A stretch of 64,000 nucleotides of DNA from Virgibacillus indicus (GCF_002266285.1 NZ_NPMS01000001.1:372001-436000), one strand, 5' to 3'. Shown: positions 10,926-20,323, counted from the first letter of the stretch. The notes: generated from the letters alone by a model not told the origin. Numbers and translations are program-made.

Positions 10926-12053
10926 GTGAGCAAGCGAGATTATTATGATGTACTTGGAGTCAGTAAAGATGCTCCAAAAGAAGAAATAAAAAAAGCATAC
11001 CGGAAACTGGCAAGAAAGTATCATCCAGATGTCAATAAAGAAGATGATGCGCCAGATAAATTTAAAGAAGCCAAAGAAGCTTATGAAGTGTTGAGCAATG
11101 AGCAAAAGCGTACCCAATATGATCAGTTTGGCCATGCGGGAGCACAGGGCCAAGGCTTTGGCGGCTTCGGCGGTGGAGCACAGGACTTTGGCGGGTTTGG
11201 TGATATCTTTGATATGTTCTTTGGCGGCGGTGGCCGCAGAAGAGACCCAAACGCACCTCAGCAGGGGGCGGATCTGCAATATACAATGGTTCTTGATTTT
11301 GAGGAGGCTGTGTTTGGCAAAGAAACGGATATCACAATTCCGAAAGAGGAAACCTGTGATACTTGCCACGGCTCAGGTGCAAAACCGGGAACTAAGACCA
11401 ATACCTGTTCACACTGTAATGGTTCCGGACAATTAAACCAGGAACAGAATACTCCATTTGGAAAAGTGGTTAACCGCAGAGTTTGCCACCATTGTGATGG
11501 GTCTGGGAAAATTATTCCTGAAAAATGTAATACTTGTGGTGGAAATGGAAAAGTGAAAAAACATAAAAAAATTCATATCACTATTCCTGCAGGTATTGAT
11601 GAAGGCCAGCAAATCCGGGTTTCTGGTAAAGGGGAACCAGGCGTTAATGGTGGTCCTCCGGGTGATTTATATGTAGTGGTACAGGTCAGACAGCATGAGT
11701 TTTTTGAACGGGAAGGAGATCATATTTTCTGTGAGCTCCCATTAAATTATGCACAGGCAGCACTTGGGGATGAAGTCGAAGTTCCAACCGTTCATGGAAA
11801 AGTTATGCTTAAAATACCAGCTGGAACTCAAGCTGGCAAAACGTTCCGTATGAAAGGCAAGGGAGTGCCAAATGTTCGGGGTTACGGACATGGAGATCAG
11901 CACATTATTGTGAAGGTGGTTACCCCAACTAAATTAACGGAGCGTCAAAAAGAACTGTTGCGTGAATTTAATGAAATTGGCGGCAATGACTCAACAAATG
12001 AACAAGACAACTCGATTTTCCAGCGGTTTAAAAAAGCTTTTAAAAATGATTAG
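10926..12053 (+). CDS. dnaJ: Co-chaperone DnaJ (Hsp40)
   Basis: 375 residues starting at GTG. The J domain holds the HPD motif at residues 33-35, which stimulates DnaK ATPase. A Gly/Phe-rich linker (about 75-110) is followed by four zinc-binding CxxC repeats ([32 protein letters not shown]), then the two C-terminal beta domains. All functional residues are present. A weak purine SD precedes the GTG. It is followed by an unusual GC-rich hairpin and then prmA. Confidence 0.98.
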   Translation: MSKRDYYDVLGVSKDAPKEEIKKAYRKLARKYHPDVNKEDDAPDKFKEAKEAYEVLSNEQKRTQYDQFGHAGAQGQGFGGFGGGAQDFGGFGDIFDMFFGGGGRRRDPNAPQQGADLQYTMVLDFEEAVFGKETDITIPKEETCDTCHGSGAKPGTKTNTCSHCNGSGQLNQEQNTPFGKVVNRRVCHHCDGSGKIIPEKCNTCGGNGKVKKHKKIHITIPAGIDEGQQIRVSGKGEPGVNGGPPGDLYVVVQVRQHEFFEREGDHIFCELPLNYAQAALGDEVEVPTVHGKVMLKIPAGTQAGKTFRMKGKGVPNVRGYGHGDQHIIVKVVTPTKLTERQKELLREFNEIGGNDSTNEQDNSIFQRFKKAFKND

Positions 12054-12055
12054 TC

Positions 12056-12100
12056 ATGCTGTCCCGCTCAATAGGGGGAATCCCCCTATTGGGATGGCAT
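12056..12100 (+). other. Long GC-rich hairpin between dnaJ and prmA without U-tract
   Basis: A perfect 10-bp stem, CAATAGGGGG (12069-12078) and CCCCCTATTG (12082-12091), encloses only three bases, and flanking ATGC...GCAT bases extend it. No T-run follows, so it does not look like an ordinary terminator. It may be an mRNA-stabilising or processing element. Confidence 0.6.
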
Positions 12101-12146
12101 TGTTTACATAGGAATGAATTTTTTATACAGAAAACGGGTGGATAAT

Positions 12147-13085
12147 ATGAAATGGTCGGAACTTTGTATTCACACAACAAATGAAGCGATAGAGCCTATT
12201 TCAAATATTTTGCATGAAACTGGTGCAAGCGGTCTTGTTATTGAGGACCCTATGGATTTAGTGAAAGTCAGAGAAAATGAGTTCGGTGAAATTTATGAGC
12301 TTAATCCTGATGAGTACCCAGAAGAAGGTGTGCATATTAAAGCATACCTGCCTATGAACAGCTTTTTGGGAGAGACTGTTGAAGAAATTAAGCAGGCAAT
12401 AAGTAATCTGATGCTGTACGATATCGACATAGGGAAAAACAACGTTTCATTAAGTGAAGTCCATGAAGAAGAATGGGCAACAGCATGGAAAAAGTATTAT
12501 AAACCTGTTAAAATATCAAAAAAAATAACGATAACTCCTACCTGGGAAGAGTATACACCTGTATCAAGTGATGAAATTATTATTGAACTTGATCCGGGAA
12601 TGGCATTTGGCACGGGTACACATCCGACTACTGTTTTAAGTATTCAGGCATTGGAGCAGTATTTAAAAAATGATGATATTGTACTTGATGTAGGATGCGG
12701 CTCAGGGGTTTTAAGTATTGCATCAGCTTTTTTGGGTGCGAAAGAAGTATATGCATATGATTTGGATGATATTGCAGTTAAAAGTACTACACTGAATGCG
12801 AAACTTAATAAAACGGAAAAGAAAATCATAACAAGGCAAAATAATTTGCTGGATCATGTTAATCTGGAGTCAGATGTGATAGTTTCCAATATTTTAGCTG
12901 AAATTATCGTTCGGTTTATTGATGATGCATGGAATAATCTAAAAGAGGGCGGCCTCTTCATAACATCCGGTATTATCCAAAATAAAAAAGAACTGGTTAA
13001 GGATAAGCTGCAACAGCAGGGTTTTAAAATTATTGAAATAAATGAAATGGAGGACTGGGTTTCCATTGTAGCTAAGAAGAAGTAG
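12147..13085 (+). CDS. prmA: Ribosomal protein L11 methyltransferase
   Basis: PrmA trimethylates ribosomal protein L11 using SAM. The N-terminal substrate-recognition domain begins MKWSELCIHT; the methyltransferase domain has DPGMAFGTGTHPTT and motif I LDVGCGSGVLSIA, then the NPPY-like VSNILAEI. An in-frame ATG at 12114 has no proper SD; ATG 12147 after GGGTGGA gives 312 residues and the family N-terminus. It follows dnaJ and is spaced 24 bp from rsmE, consistent with cotranscription. Confidence 0.95.
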   Translation: MKWSELCIHTTNEAIEPISNILHETGASGLVIEDPMDLVKVRENEFGEIYELNPDEYPEEGVHIKAYLPMNSFLGETVEEIKQAISNLMLYDIDIGKNNVSLSEVHEEEWATAWKKYYKPVKISKKITITPTWEEYTPVSSDEIIIELDPGMAFGTGTHPTTVLSIQALEQYLKNDDIVLDVGCGSGVLSIASAFLGAKEVYAYDLDDIAVKSTTLNAKLNKTEKKIITRQNNLLDHVNLESDVIVSNILAEIIVRFIDDAWNNLKEGGLFITSGIIQNKKELVKDKLQQQGFKIIEINEMEDWVSIVAKKK

Positions 13086-13109
13086 TATTGCTTCCGGAGG
13101 TAGTGCAAT

Positions 13110-13868
13110 ATGCAACGGTATTTCGTACCTGAAACAGATTGGGATAATATGAATGTCACCATTCAGGGTGACGATGCACATCACATAAATAGAGTGATGC
13201 GGTCTAAAGAGGGTGATAGCGTTATTTGTAATCATCCGAACGGGAAGGCTGCAATTTGTGAGATTAGTGAAATTGAATCATCAAAGGTTTATTTGAAAAT
13301 CCAGGAATGGCTTGACACGTCTGCGGAACTCCCAGTAGAAGTAACCATTTCACAAGGATTGCCAAAAGGCGATAAATTTGATTTAATAGTGCAAAAAGGT
13401 ACAGAACTGGGTGCTCATTCCTTTATTCCATTTAATGCGGAGAGATCTGTAGTCGTCTGGGATGATAAAAAAATGGATAAGAAGATGAAGCGTTTTGCTA
13501 AAATTGTTAAAGAAGCAAGTGAGCAAAGTCATCGAAATAGAATCCCGCGTATTATGCCAATGATGACACTTTCTGAATTAATTGAAGAAAGTTCTAATTA
13601 TGATGTAAAAATTTTTCCTTATGAAGAAGAAGCAAGATCAGATCATCACAAGTCACTTGGGAAGATAGTAAAGGGACTTGAAGCTGGTCAGAAGCTATTA
13701 GTCTGTATAGGTCCTGAGGGCGGATTCTCTGCGAATGAAGCAGAAGAACTAACAAAAAATGGCTTCTCCCCTGTCCGGTTAGGTCCGAGGATCTTAAGAA
13801 CAGAAACTGCAGCTTTATATACTTTAGCAAGTATTTCCTACCATTTTGAAGAATTGGGGTGTAATTGA
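13110..13868 (+). CDS. rsmE: 16S rRNA (uracil-1498-N3)-methyltransferase
   Basis: A SPOUT-class methyltransferase of 252 residues that modifies U1498 of 16S rRNA. The N-terminal PUA-like part is MQRYFVPETDW with HHINRVMRSKEGD; the knotted SAM-binding part carries IGPEGGFSANEAEE and LGPRILRTETA, hallmarks of the family. CCGGAGG precedes the ATG. Its stop overlaps the mtaB start by one base, so the two are translationally coupled. Confidence 0.96.
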   Translation: MQRYFVPETDWDNMNVTIQGDDAHHINRVMRSKEGDSVICNHPNGKAAICEISEIESSKVYLKIQEWLDTSAELPVEVTISQGLPKGDKFDLIVQKGTELGAHSFIPFNAERSVVVWDDKKMDKKMKRFAKIVKEASEQSHRNRIPRIMPMMTLSELIEESSNYDVKIFPYEEEARSDHHKSLGKIVKGLEAGQKLLVCIGPEGGFSANEAEELTKNGFSPVRLGPRILRTETAALYTLASISYHFEELGCN

Positions 13869-15220
13869 TGCCAACTGTAGCATTTCATACATTAGGCTGT
13901 AAGGTAAATCATTATGAAACAGAAGGTATTTGGAGAATGTTTATGGATAATGGCTATGAGCGTGTGGATTTTGATCACGATTCTGACGTTTACGTTATCA
14001 ATACATGTACGGTTACAAATACCGGAGATAAAAAAAGCAGGCAGGTTATTCGTCGTGCAATAAGAAAAAATCCAGAAGCAATTGTCTGTGTGACAGGCTG
14101 TTATGCCCAGACATCCCCTGGTGAAATTATGGAGATCCCCGGAGTGGATATAGTAGTTGGAACACAGGACCGCAAAAATATGCTTACATACATTGATGAG
14201 CATAAAAAAACAAGAGAGCCTATTAATGGTGTAACAAATATCATGAAAAATCGGGTATTTGAAGAAATGGATGTTCCTGAATTTACAGATCGTACTCGTG
14301 CATCGCTGAAAATCCAGGAAGGATGCAATAACTTCTGTACGTTTTGCATCATCCCGTGGTCACGCGGGTTACTGCGTTCCAGGGATCCGGAGAATGTTGT
14401 AGTACAAGCTCAGAAACTTGTAGATGCAGGCTATAAAGAAATTGTGCTTACAGGTATTCATACTGCTGGTTATGGCGAGGACATGAATGACTATAATTTT
14501 GCTATGCTGCTCAGAGACCTGGAATCAAAAGTTGATGGGTTAAAGCGGATTCGCATATCCTCCATTGAAGCAAGCCAAATAACTGATGAAGTTATTGAGG
14601 TGCTTGACAAATCTGAAAAAATAGTACGCCATCTGCACATACCTCTGCAAGCCGGTTCTGATACTGTACTAGCCAGAATGCGCAGAAAATATTCAAGTGC
14701 ATTTTACAAGGAAAAGATAAATAAAATCCGTAAAGCACTGCCTGGTCTTGCTATAACATCGGATGTAATTGTTGGTTTTCCAGGAGAAACTGAAGAGGAA
14801 TTTATGGAAACCTATAATTTTATAAAAGATATTGGTTATTCGGAGCTTCATGTATTTCCTTTTTCAAGACGTACTGGAACACCAGCTGCAAGAATGGACA
14901 AACAGGTAGATGAAGACCTCAAAAATGAACGTGTACATCAGCTGATAGAATTATCGGATCAGTTAGCTAAAGAATATGCTTCTGCTTACGAAAATGAAGT
15001 TTTGGAAGTAATTCCTGAAGAACGGGTTCATGATGAGGATCACCCGGAATTATTGGTTGGCTATACAGACAACTATATGAAAGTACAATTTGAAGGAACA
15101 CCTGACATGATAGGGAAAATTGTACGTGTAAAAATAACTAAATCTGGCTATCCAATGAATGAAGGTACTTTTGTAAGAATTATGGATACAGCTACACATG
15201 CACATGCTAAAGCGAATTAA
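13868..15220 (+). CDS. mtaB: tRNA N6-threonylcarbamoyladenosine (t6A37) methylthiotransferase MtaB
   Basis: A radical SAM enzyme that makes ms2t6A37 in ANN-decoding tRNAs. The N-terminal MTTase domain has three cluster cysteines (C11, C47, C78), the radical SAM motif CNNFCTFC holds C153, C157 and C160, and a TRAM domain ends the protein. ATG 13868 follows GGGGTG, while TTG 13865 is too close. This is the third gene of the prmA-rsmE-mtaB tail of the heat-shock operon. The C-terminal His/Ala tail is not diagnostic. Confidence 0.96.
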   Translation: MPTVAFHTLGCKVNHYETEGIWRMFMDNGYERVDFDHDSDVYVINTCTVTNTGDKKSRQVIRRAIRKNPEAIVCVTGCYAQTSPGEIMEIPGVDIVVGTQDRKNMLTYIDEHKKTREPINGVTNIMKNRVFEEMDVPEFTDRTRASLKIQEGCNNFCTFCIIPWSRGLLRSRDPENVVVQAQKLVDAGYKEIVLTGIHTAGYGEDMNDYNFAMLLRDLESKVDGLKRIRISSIEASQITDEVIEVLDKSEKIVRHLHIPLQAGSDTVLARMRRKYSSAFYKEKINKIRKALPGLAITSDVIVGFPGETEEEFMETYNFIKDIGYSELHVFPFSRRTGTPAARMDKQVDEDLKNERVHQLIELSDQLAKEYASAYENEVLEVIPEERVHDEDHPELLVGYTDNYMKVQFEGTPDMIGKIVRVKITKSGYPMNEGTFVRIMDTATHAHAKAN

Positions 15221-15225
15221 GATAA

Positions 15226-15252
15226 AATCCGGTCCCAGGACCGGATTATTTA
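15226..15252 (+). terminator. Terminator after mtaB
   Basis: ATCCGGTC pairs with GACCGGAT around a tight loop, with a short T-rich tail (TATTTA). It ends the hrcA-to-mtaB region. Confidence 0.65.
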
Positions 15253-15333
15253 CGTTAGAGCCTCTTTGGAAGTGTATTCCCATCAGAATGGCAATAGGCA
15301 ACTAGATTATCATTAGATTTTTTCTTTTGACCG

Positions 15334-15342
15334 TGCTATGAT
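15334..15342 (+). promoter_or_regulatory. Extended -10 promoter element for deoC
   Basis: TGC followed by TATGAT is a good extended -10, about 40 bp upstream of the deoC start. The -35 position is poor. Confidence 0.45.
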
Positions 15343-15384
15343 GGCTTAAGAGGTCCGTACAACCAAAATGAGAGGAAGATTAAA

Positions 15385-16056
15385 ATGACAATAAATTTAG
15401 CAAAGTACATTGATCATACACAGTTAAAGCCTGATACTACCAAGGAGAAGATAGAGCAAATAGTTGAGGAAGCAAGGGAACATGAATTTGCTTCAGTTTG
15501 TGTAAATCCACATTGGGTTTCTTATTGCTATGATAACTTAAAGGATACTCCAGTAAAAGTTTGTACGGTTATTGGTTTTCCCCTTGGGGCTACATCTTCA
15601 GAGACAAAAGTATTTGAAACAAAACAGGCAATTAAAGATGGGGCAGAAGAGGTGGATATGGTAATAAACGTAGGAGAGCTTAAATCCGGCAATGACCAGG
15701 CTGTTAAAGAAGATATCGAAGCAGTTGTTAATGCAGCTGGAAACAATGCTCTGACAAAGGTCATCATTGAAACATCACTGCTTTCTGAAGAAGAGAAGGT
15801 CCGTGCTTGCAAATTGGCAAAAGAAGCAGGAGCGGATTTTGTTAAAACATCTACTGGATTTTCCGGTGGAGGCGCAACAATTGAAGATATTAAGCTGATG
15901 CGAGAGACTGTCGGAAGTGAGATGGGTGTAAAAGCCTCAGGTGGGGTCCGGGACCTCGAAGGAACAAAAGCTATGATTGATGCCGGGGCAACCAGAATTG
16001 GTGCAAGTGCAGGAGTGGATATCATTAAAGGAAATCAGGGTACATCTGACTATTAA
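15385..16056 (+). CDS. deoC: Deoxyribose-phosphate aldolase
   Basis: DeoC splits 2-deoxyribose 5-phosphate into glyceraldehyde 3-phosphate and acetaldehyde in nucleoside catabolism. 223 residues of class I aldolase with the Schiff-base lysine K154 in DFVKTSTGF and a second conserved lysine near 183 in GVKASGG. AGAGGAAG precedes the ATG. It stands alone, without deoR, nupC or pdp partners. In B. subtilis (from memory) this slot between mtaB and rpsU is held by the Na/Pi transporter gene yqeW, so its position here is unusual. Confidence 0.97.
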   Translation: MTINLAKYIDHTQLKPDTTKEKIEQIVEEAREHEFASVCVNPHWVSYCYDNLKDTPVKVCTVIGFPLGATSSETKVFETKQAIKDGAEEVDMVINVGELKSGNDQAVKEDIEAVVNAAGNNALTKVIIETSLLSEEEKVRACKLAKEAGADFVKTSTGFSGGGATIEDIKLMRETVGSEMGVKASGGVRDLEGTKAMIDAGATRIGASAGVDIIKGNQGTSDY

Positions 16057-16123
16057 TCGTTGATTTTACTAACCCTGAAATTGTGAAATTCATCTATTAT
16101 TTCCGTTATGGGAAAATAATGTG

Positions 16124-16152
16124 TTGACCAGCAAACAGGAATATATTATACT
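16124..16152 (+). promoter_or_regulatory. SigA promoter for rpsU-yqeY
   Basis: TTGACC, 17-bp spacer, TATACT. The leader to the rpsU start is about 70 nt. The near-consensus promoter suits a ribosomal-protein gene. Confidence 0.8.
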
Positions 16153-16227
16153 TTAAAAAGGCATATGACTGTTATAAGTGTATGTCTGTATAAACTTGTT
16201 TTGTGCTTCGGAGGGAGGGAAATTAGC

Positions 16228-16404
16228 ATGTCAAATACAACTCGCGTTCGTAAAAACGAGTCTCTTGAGGATGCTCTTCGTCGCTTCAAGCGTAGTGTAT
16301 CAAAAAGTGGTACACTTCAGGAATATCGTAAGCGTGAACACTATGAAAAACCAAGTGTCAGACGTAAGAAGAAATCTGAAGCTGCTAGAAAGCGTAAATT
16401 CTAA
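16228..16404 (+). CDS. rpsU: 30S ribosomal protein S21
   Basis: 58 residues, very basic, with [17 protein letters not shown] and a [11 protein letters not shown] tail, the expected S21. GGAGGGAGG lies just upstream of ATG 16228; in-frame starts further upstream (from 16165) have no SD support. It is followed 14 bp later by yqeY, the conserved Bacillus pair. Confidence 0.97.
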   Translation: MSNTTRVRKNESLEDALRRFKRSVSKSGTLQEYRKREHYEKPSVRRKKKSEAARKRKF

Positions 16405-16418
16405 AGGGATTGAGAAGC

Positions 16419-16865
16419 ATGACATTAACTGAACAGCTGAATCAGGATATGAAAGAGGCAATGAAGAAGAAAGATAAAGAACGTTTAAGTGTTATACGTA
16501 TGGTTAAAGCTTCATTGCAGAATGAATCGATAAAGCTTGGAAAAGATACACTTTCAGAGGACGAAGAATTAACTATTTTGTCCAGAGAGGTAAAACAAAG
16601 AAATGATTCCCTCCAAGAATTTAAATCAGCTGGACGCGCAGATCTTGTTGAAAAACTTGAAACTGAAATCAATATTTTACAAGAATATATGCCTAAACAG
16701 CTTTCAAATGATGAGCTGGAGGCGATTGTTCAGACGACGATTCAAGAAGTCAATGCAACATCCAAAAAAGATATGGGATTGGTAATGGGTGCAATAATGC
16801 CTAAGGTAAAGGGAAAAGCTGATGGCTCTCAAATAAACCGTCTCGTACAAAAACATTTAAATTAA
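16419..16865 (+). CDS. yqeY: GatB/YqeY domain protein
   Basis: 148 residues matching the stand-alone version of the C-terminal tRNA-binding helical domain of amidotransferase Gat[22 protein letters not shown] at the N-terminus and [18 protein letters not shown] at the C-terminus are typical. Function is unproven; tRNA interaction is inferred from the domain. ATG 16419 is favoured over a TTG at 16410, which sits on top of the SD. Cotranscribed with rpsU and ended by a strong terminator. Confidence 0.92.
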   Translation: MTLTEQLNQDMKEAMKKKDKERLSVIRMVKASLQNESIKLGKDTLSEDEELTILSREVKQRNDSLQEFKSAGRADLVEKLETEINILQEYMPKQLSNDELEAIVQTTIQEVNATSKKDMGLVMGAIMPKVKGKADGSQINRLVQKHLN

Positions 16866-16871
16866 TTTTAA

Positions 16872-16910
16872 TTAAAGAACCTTGTCATACGGTATGACAA
16901 GGTTCTTTTG
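16872..16910 (+). terminator. Strong terminator after rpsU-yqeY
   Basis: AAGAACCTTGTCATAC pairs perfectly with GTATGACAAGGTTCTT and is followed by a T-run. Confidence 0.92.
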
Positions 16911-16951
16911 ATGTGGTAGTATTTATATTAACTCTGTCAGCCTCAGAAAAA

Positions 16952-16980
16952 TGAAACCAATTACATAATCATTTCGTATA
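16952..16980 (+). promoter_or_regulatory. ECF (SigW-type) promoter of nfeD-floA-yqfB
   Basis: TGAAAC (16952-16957), 17-bp spacer, CGTATA (16975-16980). This is the SigW consensus. The B. subtilis yqeZ-yqfA-yqfB operon is known to be controlled by SigW, which agrees with the gene content here. A SigA-like TATAAT also overlaps at 16978-16984. Confidence 0.82.
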
Positions 16981-17010
16981 TAATAATAGATCAAAAGGGG
17001 GTGAGTTATT

Positions 17011-18348
17011 TTGCTGGGAAAAGGTAATCGGATCTCCATATACATAGTTTTAATTATTTTATGTATCGTTGCTTTAATTCCCAACACACATTATTCTGCA
17101 GAAGCAAATGAAAATGGAGCTGGTAAATCCGTCCATTTTATTCCGATTAAAAAAGAAGTGGAACGGGGTTTGCAGGCGTTTTTAACCCGTACTACAGAAG
17201 AAGCAATTGAAGAAGGAGCCGACCATATTATTTTTGAAATTGATACACCAGGCGGACGCGTAGATTCAGCTGGTCAAATTGGCGGAATCATTCAGGATTT
17301 AGAGATACCTTCTACTGCTTATATCGTGAACCAAGCCCTTTCTGCTGGATCCTATATTGCATTATTTGCAGATACAATTTATATGAAACCACATGCTACA
17401 ATGGGAGCAAGTGGGATCATAAATTCTGATGGAACTGCTGCAGATAAGAAAGCACAATCAGCCTGGCTTGAGGCTATGCGCAGTGCAGCTGAAGCAAAAG
17501 ACAGAGACCCATTGTATGCAGCAGCAATGGCTGATTCGGAAATTGATCTGCCTGAATACGGTGCACCAGAAGGAAAGTTTCTTACTCTAGGTCCTAAAGA
17601 TGCCATTGAAGTTGGATATTCGGAAGGGACGGTAAATGACCGTGTTGAATTATTGCATGAATTAGGCTTATCCGATGCCAAGGTTGTTGAGAAGGAAACT
17701 ACTTTTTCTGAGGAAGTTGCCAGATTTTTAACTAACCCTGTTGTTGTGCCAATTCTCTTATCTCTTGCAAGTCTTGGACTAATTGTTGAATTATATTCTC
17801 CTGGCTTTGGGGTTCCGGGCATAATGGGGCTTGTCTCACTAATACTATTTTTTTATGGGCATATTGTTGCAGGACTTGCTGGCATGGAAGCAGTCGTTCT
17901 TTTGATTCTAGGTATTATAATGATAGCAGCCGAGTTTTTTGTGCCCGGTGGAATTCTCGGATTACTTGGTGCGGGAGCAATAATTGGATCTCTGTTTATG
18001 TCAGGATATGATTTAGGCCATATGTCGATGAGCATAGGTATTGCCTTTTTAGTCGCATTAATTGCTGCCGTTATTCTCTTTAGACAGATAGGCATGGATA
18101 AAGGAATCTTCCGGCATGTTATTCTAAAAGACAGTACAACGACAGAACTAGGATATGTTTCGTCTGTAAACCGTCTGGAATTAATTGGACTTGAAGGTAC
18201 TGCGGTTACTCCATTAAGACCGTCCGGCACTGCTCTGCTCGATAATGAACGGGTAGATGTTGTTTCCGATGGCGGGTTTATTGATGCAAATAAGCAAATA
18301 AAAGTTGTAAAAGTTGAAGGGGTTCGTATTGTTGTTAGAGAAATCTAA
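17011..18348 (+). CDS. yqeZ: NfeD-family membrane-bound ClpP-class serine protease
   Basis: 445 residues. A signal peptide or first TM (about 8-30) is followed by a ClpP/SppA-like protease domain with the probable nucleophile S111 in ALSAGSYIA and DTPGGRVDSAG near 79-89. About four transmembrane segments lie between 235 and 370, and an OB-fold NfeD domain ends the protein. TTG 17011 follows GGGGGTGAG. It forms an operon with the flotillin-like gene floA, its usual partner, in membrane organisation and envelope stress. Confidence 0.92.
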   Translation: MLGKGNRISIYIVLIILCIVALIPNTHYSAEANENGAGKSVHFIPIKKEVERGLQAFLTRTTEEAIEEGADHIIFEIDTPGGRVDSAGQIGGIIQDLEIPSTAYIVNQALSAGSYIALFADTIYMKPHATMGASGIINSDGTAADKKAQSAWLEAMRSAAEAKDRDPLYAAAMADSEIDLPEYGAPEGKFLTLGPKDAIEVGYSEGTVNDRVELLHELGLSDAKVVEKETTFSEEVARFLTNPVVVPILLSLASLGLIVELYSPGFGVPGIMGLVSLILFFYGHIVAGLAGMEAVVLLILGIIMIAAEFFVPGGILGLLGAGAIIGSLFMSGYDLGHMSMSIGIAFLVALIAAVILFRQIGMDKGIFRHVILKDSTTTELGYVSSVNRLELIGLEGTAVTPLRPSGTALLDNERVDVVSDGGFIDANKQIKVVKVEGVRIVVREI

Positions 18349-18381
18349 TATATAATAAATTTAAAACAGGAGGAATTATGT

Positions 18382-19377
18382 ATGGAGTTTTATGATCTTA
18401 TGCCGTTTATCATTATTGCGGTAATTTTGATTGCTTTGGCAATTTTATTTACGTTTATTCCAGTTGCACTATGGATTAGTGCATTGGCAGCTGGGGTTAA
18501 AGTTGGTATTTTCACCTTGATAGGTATGCGTCTCAGAAGGGTTGTACCGAATCGGGTAATAAATCCATTAATTAAAGCACATAAAGCTGGATTAAATGTC
18601 AAAACAAATCAGCTGGAAAGTCACTATTTAGCTGGTGGTAATGTAGATAGAGTAGTTAATGCATTAATTGCCGCACATCGGGCAAACATCGAATTACCAT
18701 TTGAACGTGGTGCTGCAATTGACCTTGCAGGCCGTGATGTGCTCGAAGCAGTACAAATGAGTGTAAATCCGGAAGTTATTGAAACACCATTTATTGCAGG
18801 TATTGCAATGGACGGAATCGAGGTTAAAGCGAAAGCGAGAATTACTGTCCGGGCAAACATTGACCGATTGGTCGGTGGTGCAGGTGAAGAAACAATTATT
18901 GCTCGTGTTGGTGAAGGTGTTGTAAGTACAATTGGTAGTTCTGACACACATGCAAAGGTATTGGAAAATCCTGATTCTATTTCCCAGACAGTATTGAGTA
19001 AAGGGCTCGATTCAGGTACTGCTTTTGAAATTCTATCAATAGATATTGCTGACGTTGATATCGGCAAAAACATTGGTGCAATTCTGCAAACTGACCAAGC
19101 TGAAGCTGATAAAAACATTGCACAGGCAAAAGCTGAAGAACGCCGTGCGATGGCAGTTGCACAAGAACAGGAAATGGTTGCACGGGTTCAGGAAATGCGT
19201 GCGAAGGTTGTTGAAGCTGAAGCAGATGTTCCGCTTGCACTGGCCGAAGCATTGCGTTCAGGAAATTTAGGAGTTATGGATTATATGAACTATAAAAATA
19301 TCGATGCAGATACAGATATGCGCGATACGATTGGTAAATTATCTAAAGATAATAATGATGATAATGAAAACAACTAA
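18382..19377 (+). CDS. floA: Flotillin-like protein FloA
   Basis: 331 residues. An N-terminal membrane hairpin (about 5-45, [17 protein letters not shown]) is followed by an SPFH/PHB domain, a Glu/Ala-rich coiled region ([20 protein letters not shown]) and a variable acidic tail. FloA organises fluid-ordered membrane microdomains. AGGAGGAATT precedes the ATG. It is the second gene of the nfeD-floA-yqfB operon. Confidence 0.96.
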   Translation: MEFYDLMPFIIIAVILIALAILFTFIPVALWISALAAGVKVGIFTLIGMRLRRVVPNRVINPLIKAHKAGLNVKTNQLESHYLAGGNVDRVVNALIAAHRANIELPFERGAAIDLAGRDVLEAVQMSVNPEVIETPFIAGIAMDGIEVKAKARITVRANIDRLVGGAGEETIIARVGEGVVSTIGSSDTHAKVLENPDSISQTVLSKGLDSGTAFEILSIDIADVDIGKNIGAILQTDQAEADKNIAQAKAEERRAMAVAQEQEMVARVQEMRAKVVEAEADVPLALAEALRSGNLGVMDYMNYKNIDADTDMRDTIGKLSKDNNDDNENN

Positions 19378-19407
19378 AACAATCGTTGTAGACAAAGGGG
19401 GGGTTTG

Positions 19408-19908
19408 ATGGAAGGACTTTTTAATCTTTTCGAAGCTCTTGCGTCTAATGGCTATATTATTTTCATCATTATCGCAGGGATTATTGGTTTTCTCAAAAAC
19501 AGTTCAAATAAACAAAAAGAAGAACAGCAAAAGAGACCGAATAAATCCCCAAGGTCCAGAACAGCACCTTCTGGTGGAAAACCAAAGCAAAAGGTATACG
19601 TTGATAATGAGGCTGATCGTGTTTATACATCATCAATAGAGGATAAGCAAAATGAACAGATGGAACAGCTTGCAAACCGGTACCGGACTAGTGGCGATCA
19701 AAGCATGAAGGATCTGGAACACAGTGCATTTAATGACCTTAGTAAATCTGAAATAGACCTAAGTCAGAAACGCAGCCATTTAAAAAGAGAAATTGGCAGT
19801 AACTTAGAAGGAAAACGTCTGATTAATGGAATTATCTTGTCTGAAGTTTTAGGGCCGCCAAGAGCCCAAAAACCATACCGGAGCATCGTCTCCCAACGAA
19901 GAAAATAA
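19408..19908 (+). CDS. YqfB-like membrane protein, third gene of the nfeD-floA operon
   Basis: 166 residues of unknown function. One transmembrane segment near the N-terminus (about 10-30) is followed by a long, basic, Gln/Lys-rich cytoplasmic part and the conserved-looking end LINGIILSEVLGPPRA. The position matches yqfB of B. subtilis, but I recognise it mainly by context. ATG 19408 follows an AAAGGGGGGG site; the TTG one codon earlier is less likely. Confidence 0.75.
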   Translation: MEGLFNLFEALASNGYIIFIIIAGIIGFLKNSSNKQKEEQQKRPNKSPRSRTAPSGGKPKQKVYVDNEADRVYTSSIEDKQNEQMEQLANRYRTSGDQSMKDLEHSAFNDLSKSEIDLSQKRSHLKREIGSNLEGKRLINGIILSEVLGPPRAQKPYRSIVSQRRK

Positions 19909-19913
19909 AAAAA

Positions 19914-19968
19914 GAAAAAGCCATCGGCAAATAAGTGGAAGAAGCTTATTTCTGCCGATGGCTTTTTG
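19914..19968 (+). terminator. Strong terminator after yqfB-like gene
   Basis: AAAAGCCATCGGCA pairs with TGCCGATGGCTTTTT, extended by an inner AATAAG/CTTATT stem, with a T-run at the end. Confidence 0.92.
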
Positions 19969-20024
19969 TTGTTCTTATATTTTGCATGTTCTCATAAATA
20001 TATATGGGAGAGGGGGCTGCATAA

Positions 20025-20306
20025 GTGAAGAAATTGCATCAGAGAATTCGCCCATGGCTAATTAAATATCTTGCACTTCCTTCTGATGTTTTACTAGGGC
20101 TTCCAAGAATAACCATAATTGGACAAATTCATGTATACATAGAAAACCATCAGGGGCTGGCAACGTATTCAGATAATGAGCTTAAATTAAAGACGAATAA
20201 AGGATATATCCAAATTACAGGTTCATCGTTTGTTCTGAAAATGATGCTGCCTGAAGAAATATTACTGGAAGGTAAAATTAAAGAAGTTAAATTCGTCCCC
20301 GAGTGA
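20025..20306 (+). CDS. yqfC: Sporulation protein YqfC (YabP/YqfC family)
   Basis: A 93-residue protein with the family core LPSDVLLGLPRITIIG and a C-terminal beta-rich part. YqfC is a SigE-dependent sporulation protein of unknown mechanism. The start, GTG 20025, follows AGAGGGGG. Upstream, TTATATT (19975) and CATAAATA (19993) vaguely resemble a SigE promoter, but the 11-bp gap is too short. Its stop overlaps the region just before yqfD. Confidence 0.88.
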   Translation: MKKLHQRIRPWLIKYLALPSDVLLGLPRITIIGQIHVYIENHQGLATYSDNELKLKTNKGYIQITGSSFVLKMMLPEEILLEGKIKEVKFVPE

Positions 20307-20323
20307 TACGAAAGGAGGAGGCA

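Noticed and set aside
10869..11369. 166-residue minus-strand frame across the dnaJ start
   Set aside because: It reads the DnaJ Gly/Phe linker in reverse and has no SD; dnaJ itself is certain.
12069..12091. Intrinsic terminator between dnaJ and prmA
   Set aside because: The stem is strong, but no T-run follows; kept as a hairpin of unknown role.
15528..16025. 165-residue minus-strand frame opposite deoC
   Set aside because: Low-complexity Ser/Ala-rich shadow of deoC codons, without SD or promoter.
18624..19118. 164-residue minus-strand frame opposite floA
   Set aside because: A shadow of the floA coding frame; composition is Ser/Thr/Ala-rich and no start signal exists.
19975..20000. SigE-like promoter before yqfC (TTATATT and CATAAATA)
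   Set aside because: The gap of 11 bp is too short for SigE; listed only as a resemblance.
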